Source: Chondrosia reniformis
Lineage: Eukaryota > Porifera > Demospongiae > Chondrillida > Chondrillidae
Length of the DNA stretch: 64,000 nucleotides
Assembly: GCA_947172415.1 (NCBI GenBank)
Contig: OX359196.1
Location: 6,573,901 to 6,637,900, forward strand
Reading direction: 5' to 3'
Below, one piece after another: positions 1 through 10,871 of the stretch. Position numbers and translations under genes: made by a program. The notes under the pieces were generated by a model that had not been told where the DNA came from, searched no databases, and worked only from the letters and a program-made list of their open reading frames with translations. Each line of letters begins with the position of its first letter. Within the stretch, counting starts at the first letter, position 1.

Positions 1-530
1 CCTGGACACATCTCTATGGTGGTTGCGGTTCCCATAGAGGTTGGTAGCGCTTAGACTCTGAAGCTGTCTCCTAATCGGTTGGTGCCATAGAGACGTGCTC
101 ACCAATAATCCGGATTTCGGGGGGGTTCCACGTAATGTGGGATTGGCATCTGATATCTTAGGATTCATATGAGTCGGCCATATCGAGAAGAACTGGTTCT
201 TCTCACGCAAGTGACACCCAAAGCTCAACTCGGCAGAGCGTTACCACCGATCCCGGCCTCAGAGCGTCGTGGATGGTAGCGTTCGGTATGGTCCAACTTT
301 TTTTCTTTGGAGTTTCGTTGGCTGTCGATTGACGAAATTTCACTTTCACGAGATCCATATAAAATATATGGATAGATAGTACTTCAATAACAATCAAGTA
401 CTACACAGTGCATATCCCTATGTATAAAAAATTGGAAAGTATTCTAGATTTTCAGATATAGTATGGAATTTTTGTCTTTATTATACCTTCTAACGGTCGG
501 CCATATATAGTATTACGCAATTTTCTCTAA
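1..530. other. Unassigned block, GC-richer 5' half
   Basis: No convincing gene is visible. The first ~300 bases are clearly richer in G and C than the AT-rich sequence that follows, and they contain a perfect short hairpin at 185-204 (9-bp arms GAGAAGAAC and GTTCTTCTC around a 2-base loop). Read on the minus strand, part of the block near 215-270 vaguely resembles a tRNA D-arm region, which could mean a SINE head, but no B box or acceptor stem pairs up. The best guess is a fragment of an unidentified repeat. A 64-codon minus-strand frame here has no recognisable motif. Confidence 0.3.
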
Positions 531-1110
531 CAAAACAGTACATTAACTGTAGTTCTGTAACTCTATCAAAGGGCGAGATATGAAGCTAAATCTTTGTGTC
601 AGCATTCACAGACACCTATAGAGCATGTCTAATGAGTTTTTGTAATTTTGATGAAACTTAAAATTTACCATATCTCTCACCATACATTAACTTTGTGTAC
701 CAGAATTTAATGTACATTGAGGGCTGTAACAATATCAAATGGAGAGATATGAAGCTAACACTTTGTGTCAGCATTGACAGACATCTATAGAACATGTCCA
801 ATGAGTCTTAGAAATTTTGATGGAACTCAAAATTTGCCCTATCTCTCACCATACATTAACTTTGTGTACCAGAATTTAATGTACATTGAGGGCTGTAACA
901 ACATCAAAAGTAAAGATATGAAGCTGTGACTTTGTGTCAGCATTGAAAGACATCTATAGAACATGTCCAATGAGTTTTTGAAATTTTGATGGAACTGTAC
1001 TGTGTAACTCTATCAAACACCAAGATGTGAATTCGAAGGTAATACTTGATGTCAGCATTCCCAGACATGTATGAAACATTTCCATAGTGTTTTTGAAATT
1101 TTAATTTATG
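531..1110. repeat. Tandem repeat, about 169-bp period, 3.4 copies
   Basis: The motif GATATGAAGCT recurs at 577, 746 and 915, a constant spacing of 169 bases. The surrounding sequence (TTTGTGTCAGCATT, then ACAGACATCTATAGAACATG variants, then AATTTTGATG) also repeats in register. A fourth, shortened and diverged copy lies at about 1000-1110, with roughly 60 bases missing. The array looks like a small satellite or a decayed tandem duplication just downstream of the minus-strand sulfotransferase stop codon. No coding potential is seen. Confidence 0.85.
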
Positions 1111-1137
1111 CTCATGTGTAGAAAGTAGATATAACCC

Positions 1138-2563
1138 TTAAATTTCACTGTCAAATGAATATCTTCTTAAATATGGATACTTCTTGATGGATTCTTCAAT
1201 AAAATTCACTTGTTCTTTATTCCAGTGGATGTAAGATCTAGTTTTAGAAAGCTGCTTGGCTGTTGATCTCATACAAATGTCAAGGTACTGCTGAGAACAT
1301 TCTACACTTAAGAAATCACACATTCTCTGCATCTCTCTTACAGGATCTTTCACTAGGTCTGGTAAGTGTATCTGATGGATATCTAGAGAAAGTGCTTCTG
1401 TCATTTGTTCAATGGCCTCAACACGAGCAAAGAAATGGCAAGCAGACCGGTCAATTGCTCTGCTTAGTTGTTGTGCAAACTGACCATTCATGGCTTGGGT
1501 TAGGTTATGTCTGAGATCGTATCCACCAACCAAATACAGAGCCAATGTAGCTATATTGTCAAAAGGATTTCTCACAACCTGCATGTACGTACATAGAACA
1601 TTAACATGTATTTATATACGCATACAAATTAAAGTATATATAGGTACTATTAGTATAAGATGTGTACACGATTATACATGCATGTACATGTGTTCCATGA
1701 ATTGGTTGCAACGTTTGCATGCAACATAATATTTAGGCACTGTTCCATGCAGCTAACAAACCCACCTGTATATATTTTATGGATATTCCAACAATCTTTT
1801 TGAGTTTTTCTATAGTAGCCTTACTTTTGTCAGGATTGGATAGCCATGTTTCTACCGTCCTACTAGCCTTTTTGTCTCCAATAACTTGTATGTAGTGGTC
1901 ATAATTGGCATTCCATGAACCATTCAAAAATACACTCACTTTCTTTTCTTGCCTTTCTGCAACATTTTTGCTGGCTTGCTTTTGCCGAAAAGCCAATGCC
2001 GAGTAGAGATTGATTTTGTTGCTATGAAACTCCCAATTTTCCTCAATTTGGCTAAGGACATGGTATTCCGTGGACAACAAGATATGCGGGTGGGCATCCA
2101 GAAGGTAACCAGTAATGGTCGTGCCACTCCGAGGGTGCCCAAGGAATAATACGAAAGTATTAATTTCTTTAGTTGCACTTTCTGGTAAATATAAGTCCGG
2201 ATTTGTCTGCAATTTTGGGATAATTTTATTGCTACAAACCATTTCGTCACATGATTTTTTCGAGAAATCTTTTAAATTACAAGTCAGTGTAGATTTTTGT
2301 TGCATTTCCGAAGAAGGGATCTTACTGCTTTCAAAATTAATCTTTGTGTTTTCATTTTGCTTGGTTTCCAGTAATTCAATGGATCGCCTCGAATGAATCT
2401 TTACACTAACGGCTGATACGGAATCCGGCCAAAGACAAGGATCTTCTTCCTCTGTTAAAGGCGTCAGCGAATTGTAGTAAAGACACAGCCCGGTTACCGA
2501 TGAAAGCAGTAAGATAGTAAGTAAACCTTTGGTATTATCGGAAGCTCTTCTGTAGAATTTCAT
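1138..2563 (-). CDS. Sulfotransferase, type II membrane protein, two exons
   Basis: Predicted to transfer sulfate from PAPS to a glycan or protein acceptor in the Golgi. Exon 1 is 2563-1766 and exon 2 is 1578-1138, joined in phase 0; the product is about 412 residues. I start at the ATG at 2563 because it puts a short basic stretch (MKFYRR) directly before a hydrophobic signal anchor of ~18 residues, as in Golgi type II enzymes; the frame is open further upstream. The PAPS-binding loop appears as GHPRSGTT and the 3'-phosphate-binding motif as VVRNPFDNIA at the start of exon 2, so the intron falls just before it. The acceptor cannot be named: overall similarity fits the Sulfotransfer_1/3 superfamily but no particular subfamily. 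A stem rich in Ser, Lys and Cys lies between the anchor and the catalytic domain. Confidence 0.82.
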
Positions 2564-3249
2564 ATCCATGCATAAATAATTATACGAAATATTGTACTCG
2601 CGACCACTGATATATAGTATATTGGCTATTAGGGGAGGAATAGTTCTCCCAACTAACAACTCTTGGTCACAAATATCTGCCACTCGAATATAGCAACAAA
2701 TTATTCGGTTGGAATTCGATACCAATATCATGGCTGTACGCATATCAATTATGAAAAAGGATTCCTATTATTACAGTGTTTAATCTTAAGTGGCTGTACT
2801 CCAACAATTTTGTGTTATACCATGTATATTGGGTGCCTGTGATATAAATGTAGTTATAGAGTTTCCAGAATGAGAGCATTTCAGCAATTTGACCGACTTA
2901 TGTATCTAAGTAACCACTACATAGATGTCATGACATCATTACATAAGCAGTATATAGTTTACATTCACAATAATACTGTCACTAGGCACTCAACTATTTA
3001 ATTCTCATTTTGGACCTAGACTTTGGTTTCCTAGAGGTCCTTCCTGAAGATGGATCTTCTAAACTTGAGTAAGATAAGTAAGAAATTGAGGGGTTGTAGC
3101 CCTAGACACAGGAATTAAGAAGTTGATCCATCACACACACCAAGCTTGGCTTCAATAACAGACATTTTATACGTAAATAACTAAAAAGGAGACACTCTAT
3201 TTCCACATCCAAATGGGCTAGTTTATTAGTGGTACAGTTTTAGGATACA
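2564..3249. other. Intergenic, upstream of sulfotransferase and downstream of KIF3A
   Basis: About 690 bases between the KIF3A stop and the sulfotransferase start, both on the minus strand. It should hold the KIF3A 3' UTR and the sulfotransferase promoter. The sulfotransferase frame stays open up to 2743 in the same phase, so translation could begin further upstream, but that extension has no protein-like character. I see no repeat or RNA gene. Confidence 0.5.
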
Positions 3250-6200
3250 TCACAGTTTTGTGTGCAGATCTCTCACATCAACTCTTCTGGTTGGCTGGTC
3301 AGGTGTGGGTGGTTTCTTTACATTATTTCCAGCATATGCGATGCCCCTCTGTAAAACAAAAACAAACTGAGATCAACTAAAACATGTGTCAAGACTTGTA
3401 CTACCAAGCCAGCTTGTCAGATTCTTAACAGTGAGTATATAGTAGGGTGTATACCATACCATGTGCCATTCTCCTGTTTCCTCATGCCATACAGCATGAT
3501 TCCTTAGTACATCCTGTATATAAGGCACAATATGTGACAACTTGTATAAACTTTGACCCCATATGCAATCTTTTTTATGAATTTACCTGGTACTCTGAGG
3601 GGATAAAGTAGTTTATGTAGAGAGTATACAATTTGACCTCTTTTGCAAGCTGGCGAATATTCTCTAAAACCTCTTCATTCTCGCGCTGATATTCAGCTCG
3701 CATTTCCGCTAGCTGTTATAAAGAGTACATGAGTTATCGAAACACCATATTTTCTAATTGCCTACACTTGAATACAATTATTCTAGAATAGCATTACATA
3801 TAAATAATACTATAATTACTATTTTCTTTAATTTTCTTTTTCTCTTTATCCAAAATATGTTAATACTGTATACTAGTGGCTACCTCCTGTATAGGAGATA
3901 TGGCTGTATGGATTTGATTGATTGATTGATAGCATTACATATCTTGGAGAGGGTTGTTATAGAGATTTGGATGAATTGCTGTCCTGCCTTACCTCACTGT
4001 TGGCGGCTTGCAACTGCCTCCAAATATCCTTCAATTTGGCAGTTTTGGCTGCTGCTTCATCTTGAAGAGTAGCATACTTCTCTTCATACTCAATCTTCTC
4101 AGCCTACACACACAGTAATCTTTAAAATACGTACATCATCAGCCGTCTCAAAACCAATGACAAAACCTTGGCAGACAGTCACTTACATTTACATATACCA
4201 AGCCAATAGTCATTAAATATACACATTAATTAGAATACCTCAAAGCACAATTTAGAAGAGAAGGTTTCTGTTGGGTAAACACATTGTTAGACTCTTTGTG
4301 CACATGAAACTTGTTAAATTCTCACACTTAGTATCTACAGAGTATACTACAACCCAGACATCTGTTTGGACAAATATTTGTGGTATGCACACTAGTTCAA
4401 ATATGTTCAAACCACAAAGGTAGAATATTACTATAAAAGGTGATTCTGTCATACCTCCTTCTCCATTAACTTCTTTCTGAGAGCCTCTTCTCTCTTCTTT
4501 CTCTCTTGTAGCTTCCTTGCTGACTCTTCCAGAAGCCTCTCTTGTTCCTCAGCTTTTTCTAGCTTCAGACAGAACATGTGGATTGCAAAGTAGATGTATC
4601 ATGCTTTTATTTCATCATACAAACTGAATCAGCCAACCTACCAAATTCACTCCACCCACAATAACCTTTCCTTGCAAATCTTGTAACTGCTGCTCCATTT
4701 TGGAATATTCAGTTCTAAAGAATCACATGCACAGACACACTCACTCACTTGCATACCAGCATGTGTTTTACAAACTAATGGGTATAATATATTATAGGTA
4801 CTATTAGGACCACCAGCTGTATGTATGGCAAATACATGAGGTCTTGCAAGAATATACATGTAGTAGCTGCATAGGAACATAGAGCACAATCTTTAAAGTG
4901 TTCTAACTGACTGGGCAAGCTGAAGCTCGTTTTCCTTTGCTTCTAATTCCTTTACCAGTTCATTACGTTCTTCCTCTGCAATATCCTTTTTTGCCATCAA
5001 AGCAGTTCGTTCAGCTTGTAATTTTGCTCTGGCTATGGCCACATGGTTTGGCGTCATGGCTCTATGCTCATCTACGTATGTGCAGACCAATGACAGATAT
5101 TATACACTGTTGTAATTGGACAGAGGATGTGGTGATAAATAAGACACATAGCAATTGAAGTGGAACAAGTACGTAACATCTTGGTACCTTTCTTTCTTCT
5201 TGGGGTACCATCTTCGCCTACTTCATCTTCCTCACTTTCACTTTCTTCACATTCAGCTAATTTCTTCTTCAATGAATCAATTTCCTTTTGAAACTCTCTT
5301 AAAAGTGCATCCTTTGGGTCCTCGTTGATCTTGGCCTTGTTCTTAATGCTCTTAGCCCGATCTGCATACCTACGTACAAGGACAGGTGGTGAAGGAGGGT
5401 GAGGTGAGGAGGGTGGAGAGGGAAGTGAGGTGAGGAGGGTGGAGAGGGAAGTGAGGTGAGGAGGGTGGAGAGGGAAGTGAGGTGAGGAGGGTGGAGAGGG
5501 AAGTGAGGTGAGGAGGGTGGAGAGGGAAGTGAGGTGAGGAGGGTGGAGAGGGAAGTGAGGTGAGGAGGGTGGAGAGGGAAGTGAGGTGAGGAGGGTGGAG
5601 AGGGAAGTGAGGTGAGGAGGGTGGAGAGGGAAGTGAGGTGAGGAGGGTGGAGAGGGAAGTGAGGTGAGGAGAGTGGGAAGGGGAGGGTAGCAAGTGAATT
5701 AAGGATGGTAAGAGATGTATAGTTATAGAAATGTATAGCCTCAGTTGAAGAAGTGATTACATATGTATATATTCCTTAAAAATAAGACCAAGGACCCACT
5801 GACCTTAAAGTGTTGATGGTTTCGTCCATATTGTAATCAGCAGGACCAATGTTTGCAATCTATACAAATATACAACATCATTGGTATATTAGACGATAGG
5901 GATTCTTCTAACTGTGCCAAACATAGAGACACTCAAGACGAACCAACTCAAAGATCATTGAGACAAAAGGTCTTGCAAGGCAGACCATTCAGATGACTCA
6001 CCATTACAGTCTTTGAGTTTCCTCCGAGGGAGTCCTGCAGTAGTCTGGTTAGTTTAGAGTTCCTGTAAGGAACATACGAACTGGTTCCCTCCACGAGGGC
6101 AGAGATAACATTTCCTAGTGTTGTCAGTGAGAGATTGATCTTAATAGCTTCTTTCAGACGATCCCCAGTAGCACCAGTTTTGGCCAGTCTCTCTGACCCC

Positions 6201-7492
6201 TAAATGTAAAGTACTTTAACTATGACTTAGCAATACTTCTCTTACATTAATTGTCATGCAGGCCTGCACTGTTGTAAGGGATCTACACATAGCTTCACTC
6301 ACTGCTAAATCCACCAAGTGCAGCTTGCCCATTCTGACATGCTGTTTTTTATCAGGGCCCCAGCAGCACTGCTCAACTGTTATTGTAAAGATGGTGTGTG
6401 AGCGAGAAGACCTCTTATTCATTTTAGTTTCGCCAACAGACCCTAATAAATAGCCATACAACTGTTTTGTACAAGATCAGGCCAAGGCAAAGTGATCCAA
6501 TGCAAGCTTAGGCTCTACTGTGACCTGTTAAGGGTCAAAGTACAATACTGAAATGTATATACTTCACTCACTATTTTTAGCTCCTACTGTCATTAGTTTG
6601 TCCATCTGATCGGGACTTTTGACCACAAAAGAAGACAAATCCTTCACATACACTCCAACATCTGGTCTCTCTTTAACCTGCACACCCACACACACATTAA
6701 ATGCATACATACACATAAACATATATACACATAGCATATGTGAAAATATTTGCAAGACAAAAGTTTATGAGTTTTGGAAAAGCCCCTAACTTGGGGAAGT
6801 GTGAGACAATTGTAATAATTATAATTTTGTTTAGTAACTGAAGATACCTAACCTCCAGATTGAAGCTGGTGTCTTTCCCAAGTAGGTCTCGAATGTTCTC
6901 ATTGTATATTTCCAAATAGGACACGTGTACTAAAAATCTACCAACGATGAAGAGGCACTTATAACCAGAGAGACATAACAAGATGATCCTGTGAAGGACT
7001 TACTGAGTTTCCCCTTCACATTTGGAAATGTGAGCAAAGATATGGGCAAAGGAGTTGGGAGTGATGCCACGCTCCTCAGGGATAGTTCTTACTCCTTCCA
7101 TAGTGTAGGTCTTTCCAGTGCCAGTTTGACCATATGCAAATATGGTACCATTATAGCCCTCCAGAACAAAGTCTAGAATCGGCCTCGCCGTTATGTTAAA
7201 GATGTCTGCCTGCTTTGATTCCATGCCAAAAACATTATCAAAGTAGAAGGTTCTACCAACTGCTCCTTTCTTCTCCTCCACTACTTTTATCTCTCCTCTC
7301 AGCTCGTCAGTGCTTACGACTGCTTTTCGATTCTTTGCAATTTCATCATCTTGCATAGGTCTACACCTCACGGCCACTCTAACGTTATCGCTATCAGCTT
7401 TCTCTTCCTAAGGTAATATCAAGTCGATCCATCATTAAGGAAATTATTAGCACTTGCACTAACTTAAAGTTTCTACACATTGTTCTTACCAT
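3250..7492 (-). CDS. KIF3A: Kinesin-II motor subunit KIF3A
   Basis: Plus-end-directed motor subunit that, with KIF3B and KAP3, drives anterograde intraflagellar transport. At least 15 exons are visible. The motor domain has the P-loop [10 protein letters not shown] (~7100), switch I SSRSHTIF (~6400) and the stretch [13 protein letters not shown]. Switch II, VDLA|GSE, is split by the intron whose donor lies near 6285. [18 protein letters not shown] (6005-6065) and the neck [10 protein letters not shown] follow. An acidic hinge ending in [12 protein letters not shown] and the coiled-coil block KVIVGGVN are specific to KIF3A rather than KIF3B. The C-terminal coiled coil and tail ([24 protein letters not shown]) end at the TGA at 3252-3250. 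The tail is shorter than in vertebrates, ending soon after AYAGNN. Exon 1 appears to encode only the initiator Met (7492-7490), followed by a donor GTAAGA; the next exon starts at 7407 with [17 protein letters not shown]. Confidence 0.94.
5386..5680. repeat. 26-bp minisatellite in a KIF3A intron, about 10 copies
   Basis: About ten near-identical 26-base units (core GAGGAGGGTGGAGAGGGAA on the plus strand) fill the intron between the KIF3A coiled-coil exon and the motor-end exon. On the transcribed minus strand the array is almost pure pyrimidine (CCCTCTCCACCCTCC). It stops about 20 bases before the acceptor of the exon beginning YADRAKS, so it replaces or extends the polypyrimidine tract. The 107-residue Ser/Pro-rich frame across it is an artefact of the repeat. 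Confidence 0.95.
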
Positions 7493-8070
7493 GTTAAGTG
7501 GCCCTCGCCAGATTTAGAACGCAGTAATGGAGAAAGGCAGTCAAAGTTTGGTGCTCATGGTTACACCCCCAACAGCTTCATTGCAAAATGGCGTCATCAG
7601 GGAATTCCCCTTCTTGAAGATTTCACCTGTTGAGAGATTGAGATAGACAAATTCCAACCGAAGTCATTGAAACATTGTGTGTACGGTGAGTTGAAATAAG
7701 AAAACGATAGAGGCACAATCACTCAAACAGACTGGTTGATTTATTATCAAATGAGCTGGGTAAACCTTTTTAAAAAGTTTTAATGATTAATATAGCTCGT
7801 TCTACTATAGTTGGCAAAGAAACCTAGCCCACTATGCAATGGGAACAAATTAAGTAAACATTTGACCTGTTTAACAAGTACTCTGTATATTATTTTACGG
7901 TGGGTGAATTTATGTTGATACAGGAATCTTTTAACACCTGAAAACTTATTCCATTAATTAATCAAGTGAATGTCCACTGTATGTAGAATTTACAATGTCG
8001 GATTATGTAAAGACTGTCTCTTCTTACCACAGGTGCATTTTGCTTGTATTTTAAAAACCGGTAGAGGAAC
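7493..8070. promoter_or_regulatory. Divergent intergenic region, KIF3A / TMEM184C
   Basis: 578 bases separate the KIF3A start (minus) from the TMEM184C start (plus), so the region must hold both 5' UTRs and promoters. The side nearer KIF3A is less AT-rich. No core promoter element is convincing and no ORF or repeat is seen. Confidence 0.5.
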
Positions 8071-10671
8071 ATGACTGGCTTTCAAAGAGGGTGTCTGCAT
8101 AGGATGAAGTACTGGCGTTGTCTGAGATGGAGATGTTGGGATAAATGGAGGGTCTTGCTCACAGCCAGTGTCATAGTTTTAGATTGTCTGGTTCTGATTA
8201 TAGTCCTTCCCATTCTGATATGGCAGCTTAATGAGAATCACACTCAGGCCCACGTTCAGCTCTGGTTTATTGCCGGTCTCTTCATGCTTCTGACTATTCC
8301 TATATTCCTCTTTGGGATTATGCAGCATTTGACCCACTACAGTCGTCCAAATCTCCAGAGGCACCTTATAAGGTGAGCAATGATCAAATATCAGCATGTA
8401 CAGAGCACTGTGATTGCAAGAATGTTAAAACTGTGCATGTTTAGAATCTTTTCTATCTAATTATTTTACTTTAGGATATTGTGGATTGTGCCTATATACT
8501 CCATTGATTCTGTAAGTAACTTAAAAGTGAACGGTTATCATGTCTATGAAGCTATGCAATTTATTGCATCATTGCATATATGTGTAGTAATTATTTCTTA
8601 TCAAATGTTCTCCATATTTCCCATTGCAATACATTAATGAACAGTTAATTTGATAATGTTGGCTAATTTAAACATATTACTGGTTTGAATTTACTACATT
8701 TGAGCAGTACTATAGTTCTTCTCTCTTGGTATACCGTCATCCTTCAAATTTGTGTGTTCTTTAATATTCTTTGACATAAAACTAAACACATTTTGCCAAA
8801 TTTAACTGAAAAGTTACCTGATTTTATTAAACTGTCTACATACTCTCTTTGTGCTGATAGCACGTATTACTTTTACTTGGCTATGTATTCTATTGTACAG
8901 TTTATTGCATTGCGACACCCTTCAGCAGCAATCTATGTTGATACTATGAGAGAGTGCTACGAAGCTTATGTCATATACAATTTTGTCCGTTATTTAATAA
9001 ACTATCTGGAAGCAGAGTATGACTTGGCAGAGGAATTCCGCAAGATGGACCCGTTGCGCTGTCCCTTGCCTTTCTGCTGTCTGCCCCCAACAAAACTGAC
9101 TCTGTATGTCAAATGGGACATTGGTCTTCAGTAGCTACAAGTATTAACTACATATTTCTATTTGTCTATTTACGTAGAAGTTTCATCAGACGTTGCAAGT
9201 TTGGTGTCCTGCAGTATGCTGTACTGAGGATTCTTGTGACTGTTGTTGCATTGTAAGTTTTACAAGACATCTCCTAGATCAACTAAATAATGTTCCTTAC
9301 TGACCTGTAGCATCACAGAGCTGACTGGAAACTACAAGGAGGGCAAGTTTGTGGCAGATGGAGCCTGGTTATATTTGACCATTATCAACACACTCTCACA
9401 AGGAGTAAGTCATGTACTTACATACATGGTCCCCAGTAATTGTGCACTCTCCACAAAATGGCAACTAATTAGATCTGTAATCCTCCGCTTTACCTTTATA
9501 CTCACTTTCACTATCACTTTGGTTAGTTTATGATATCAACTGTAAAGTTTTCATTTTTCATGACAGTGGCCCTTTAATTAATGTGTGCAGATATGTTTCT
9601 GTGGCCTGGCATAATCATGGTAACTACTGTGGTCTAGTGTAACCATGACAACTACTGGGGCTTTCTGAATCCATTGGCAGAAATTGCTTTTTGGCATCTA
9701 ATTCACAATATTAATGTCATATTAGCAGTTATATAATGGTCTATTTAGTATCTAATAGAGCTCTTATAGAGTATAAGTGCATTTTAACTAAGGATACAAA
9801 TTGGTCTATGGATTACATATTTGAATGGTGTGTTACTAGATGAATAAATCTTTGTTTTTAGGTTGCTCTCCATACCCTTGTCTACATTTATAAGGCAACT
9901 TCAGAACTTCTCAAACCAATAAAGCCTGTGTGGAAATTTCTCTCCATAAAAGCAATCATCTTTTTTTCCTTCTGGTAAGAGACTTTTTGGCTTATAATCT
10001 ATGGTAACATTGTACATTCATGTATGCCTATACATTGGCTTATGTATTTTGTTTGTATTAGGCAAGCAGTAGCTCTGGCTATATTGGATCACAGTGGGGT
10101 TTTCAAAGATAACCCTGATGTATGGAAAAACTATGGCATTGAAAATGTGGCAACTGGGCTTCAAGACTTTATAATTTGTATTGAAATGTTCTTGGCGGCA
10201 ATAGCTCATTACTTTGTGTTTTCTCATAAGCCTTACACTCAGGGTAGGGCAAAAGTACCCTGCCTGGAATCCTTTCTCAGAATGATAGATGTTCGTGATG
10301 TTGGAGAAGATGTAAAGGAACAGGCAATACACTTTCAGAACAAAGCTAAAGATGCAGCCATTACTGCAAAGAATGTTGCTGTCAAAGTACTGAAAGCTCC
10401 TGGTAACACAGACCAGCTAAAGAAGGCTGAAGAGTTAGAACTGCTTCCATTATTAAGGGACAATCAGGGCACATATGACTCAAAGGATGATCTCAGCCCA
10501 AGAGCTCTTCAATTTAGAGGCTCAGCTTTGTATGTAGGTGGATTTGGAGACCATGAAATTTTAAATAGACACACTCACCAGAATAGTGTACATTCTAGCT
10601 CAAGTAACAGTACAGGTGGAAATGCTAGTGATAAAGACAGTGATGATATTACCACAACAACACAACTGTAA
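8071..10671 (+). CDS. TMEM184C: TMEM184C-like seven-pass membrane protein
   Basis: Member of the TMEM184/organic solute transporter alpha (OSTalpha-like) family, multi-pass proteins of endomembranes whose exact transport role is not settled. Seven exons: 8071-8372, 8476-8512, 8901-9103, 9178-9252, 9311-9404, 9862-9974 and 10062-10671, giving about 477 residues in a continuous phase. Diagnostic family blocks are WFIAGLFMLLTIPIFL, AIYVDTMRECYEAYVIYNF, CKFGVLQYAVLR, AWLYLTIINTLSQ and ENVATGLQDFIICIEMFLAA. The N-terminus has a short Cys/Trp/Arg-rich cytosolic stretch before the first helix. The C-terminal tail is hydrophilic and Ser/Thr/Asp-rich, as in vertebrate TMEM184C. The length is close to the human protein. 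The intron at 9405-9861 holds only AT-rich sequence and a short imperfect tandem duplication near 9595-9660. Confidence 0.92.
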
Positions 10672-10871
10672 TAAGCAAATTATTCTCTAATTGAGTGCAG
10701 TTTAGCTGTCAATGTTTTTCTGTAGTAATTTAAATGATAATACATTATTTAGAATGCATGGTCACTTGTATGGTAATTATAGAGGTTATCCTTCAGGGGA
10801 TATATACACTTACTAATACTAATGTGTTTATTTACATAAATGGTACTCTATTATACATACAAATAATAAGA

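Noticed and set aside
215-280. Possible tRNA gene on the minus strand
   Set aside because: Only a weak D-arm-like stretch; no acceptor stem, anticodon arm or B box could be paired.
5370-5693. Ser/Pro/Leu-rich ORF on the minus strand
   Set aside because: It is the 26-bp intronic minisatellite of KIF3A read in frame; three units equal 78 bases, so it never meets a stop.
6216-6461. Kinesin switch II apparently mutated ([11 protein letters not shown])
   Set aside because: It is read-through into an intron beginning GTGAGTGAAGC; the next exon supplies [12 protein letters not shown], so the motif VDLAGSE is intact.
8793-8900. TMEM184C exon 3 starting upstream at the open frame near 8793
   Set aside because: The acceptor TTGTACAG at 8893-8900 joins exon 2 to FIALRHPSAAIYVD exactly as in the human protein; the upstream frame has no similarity.
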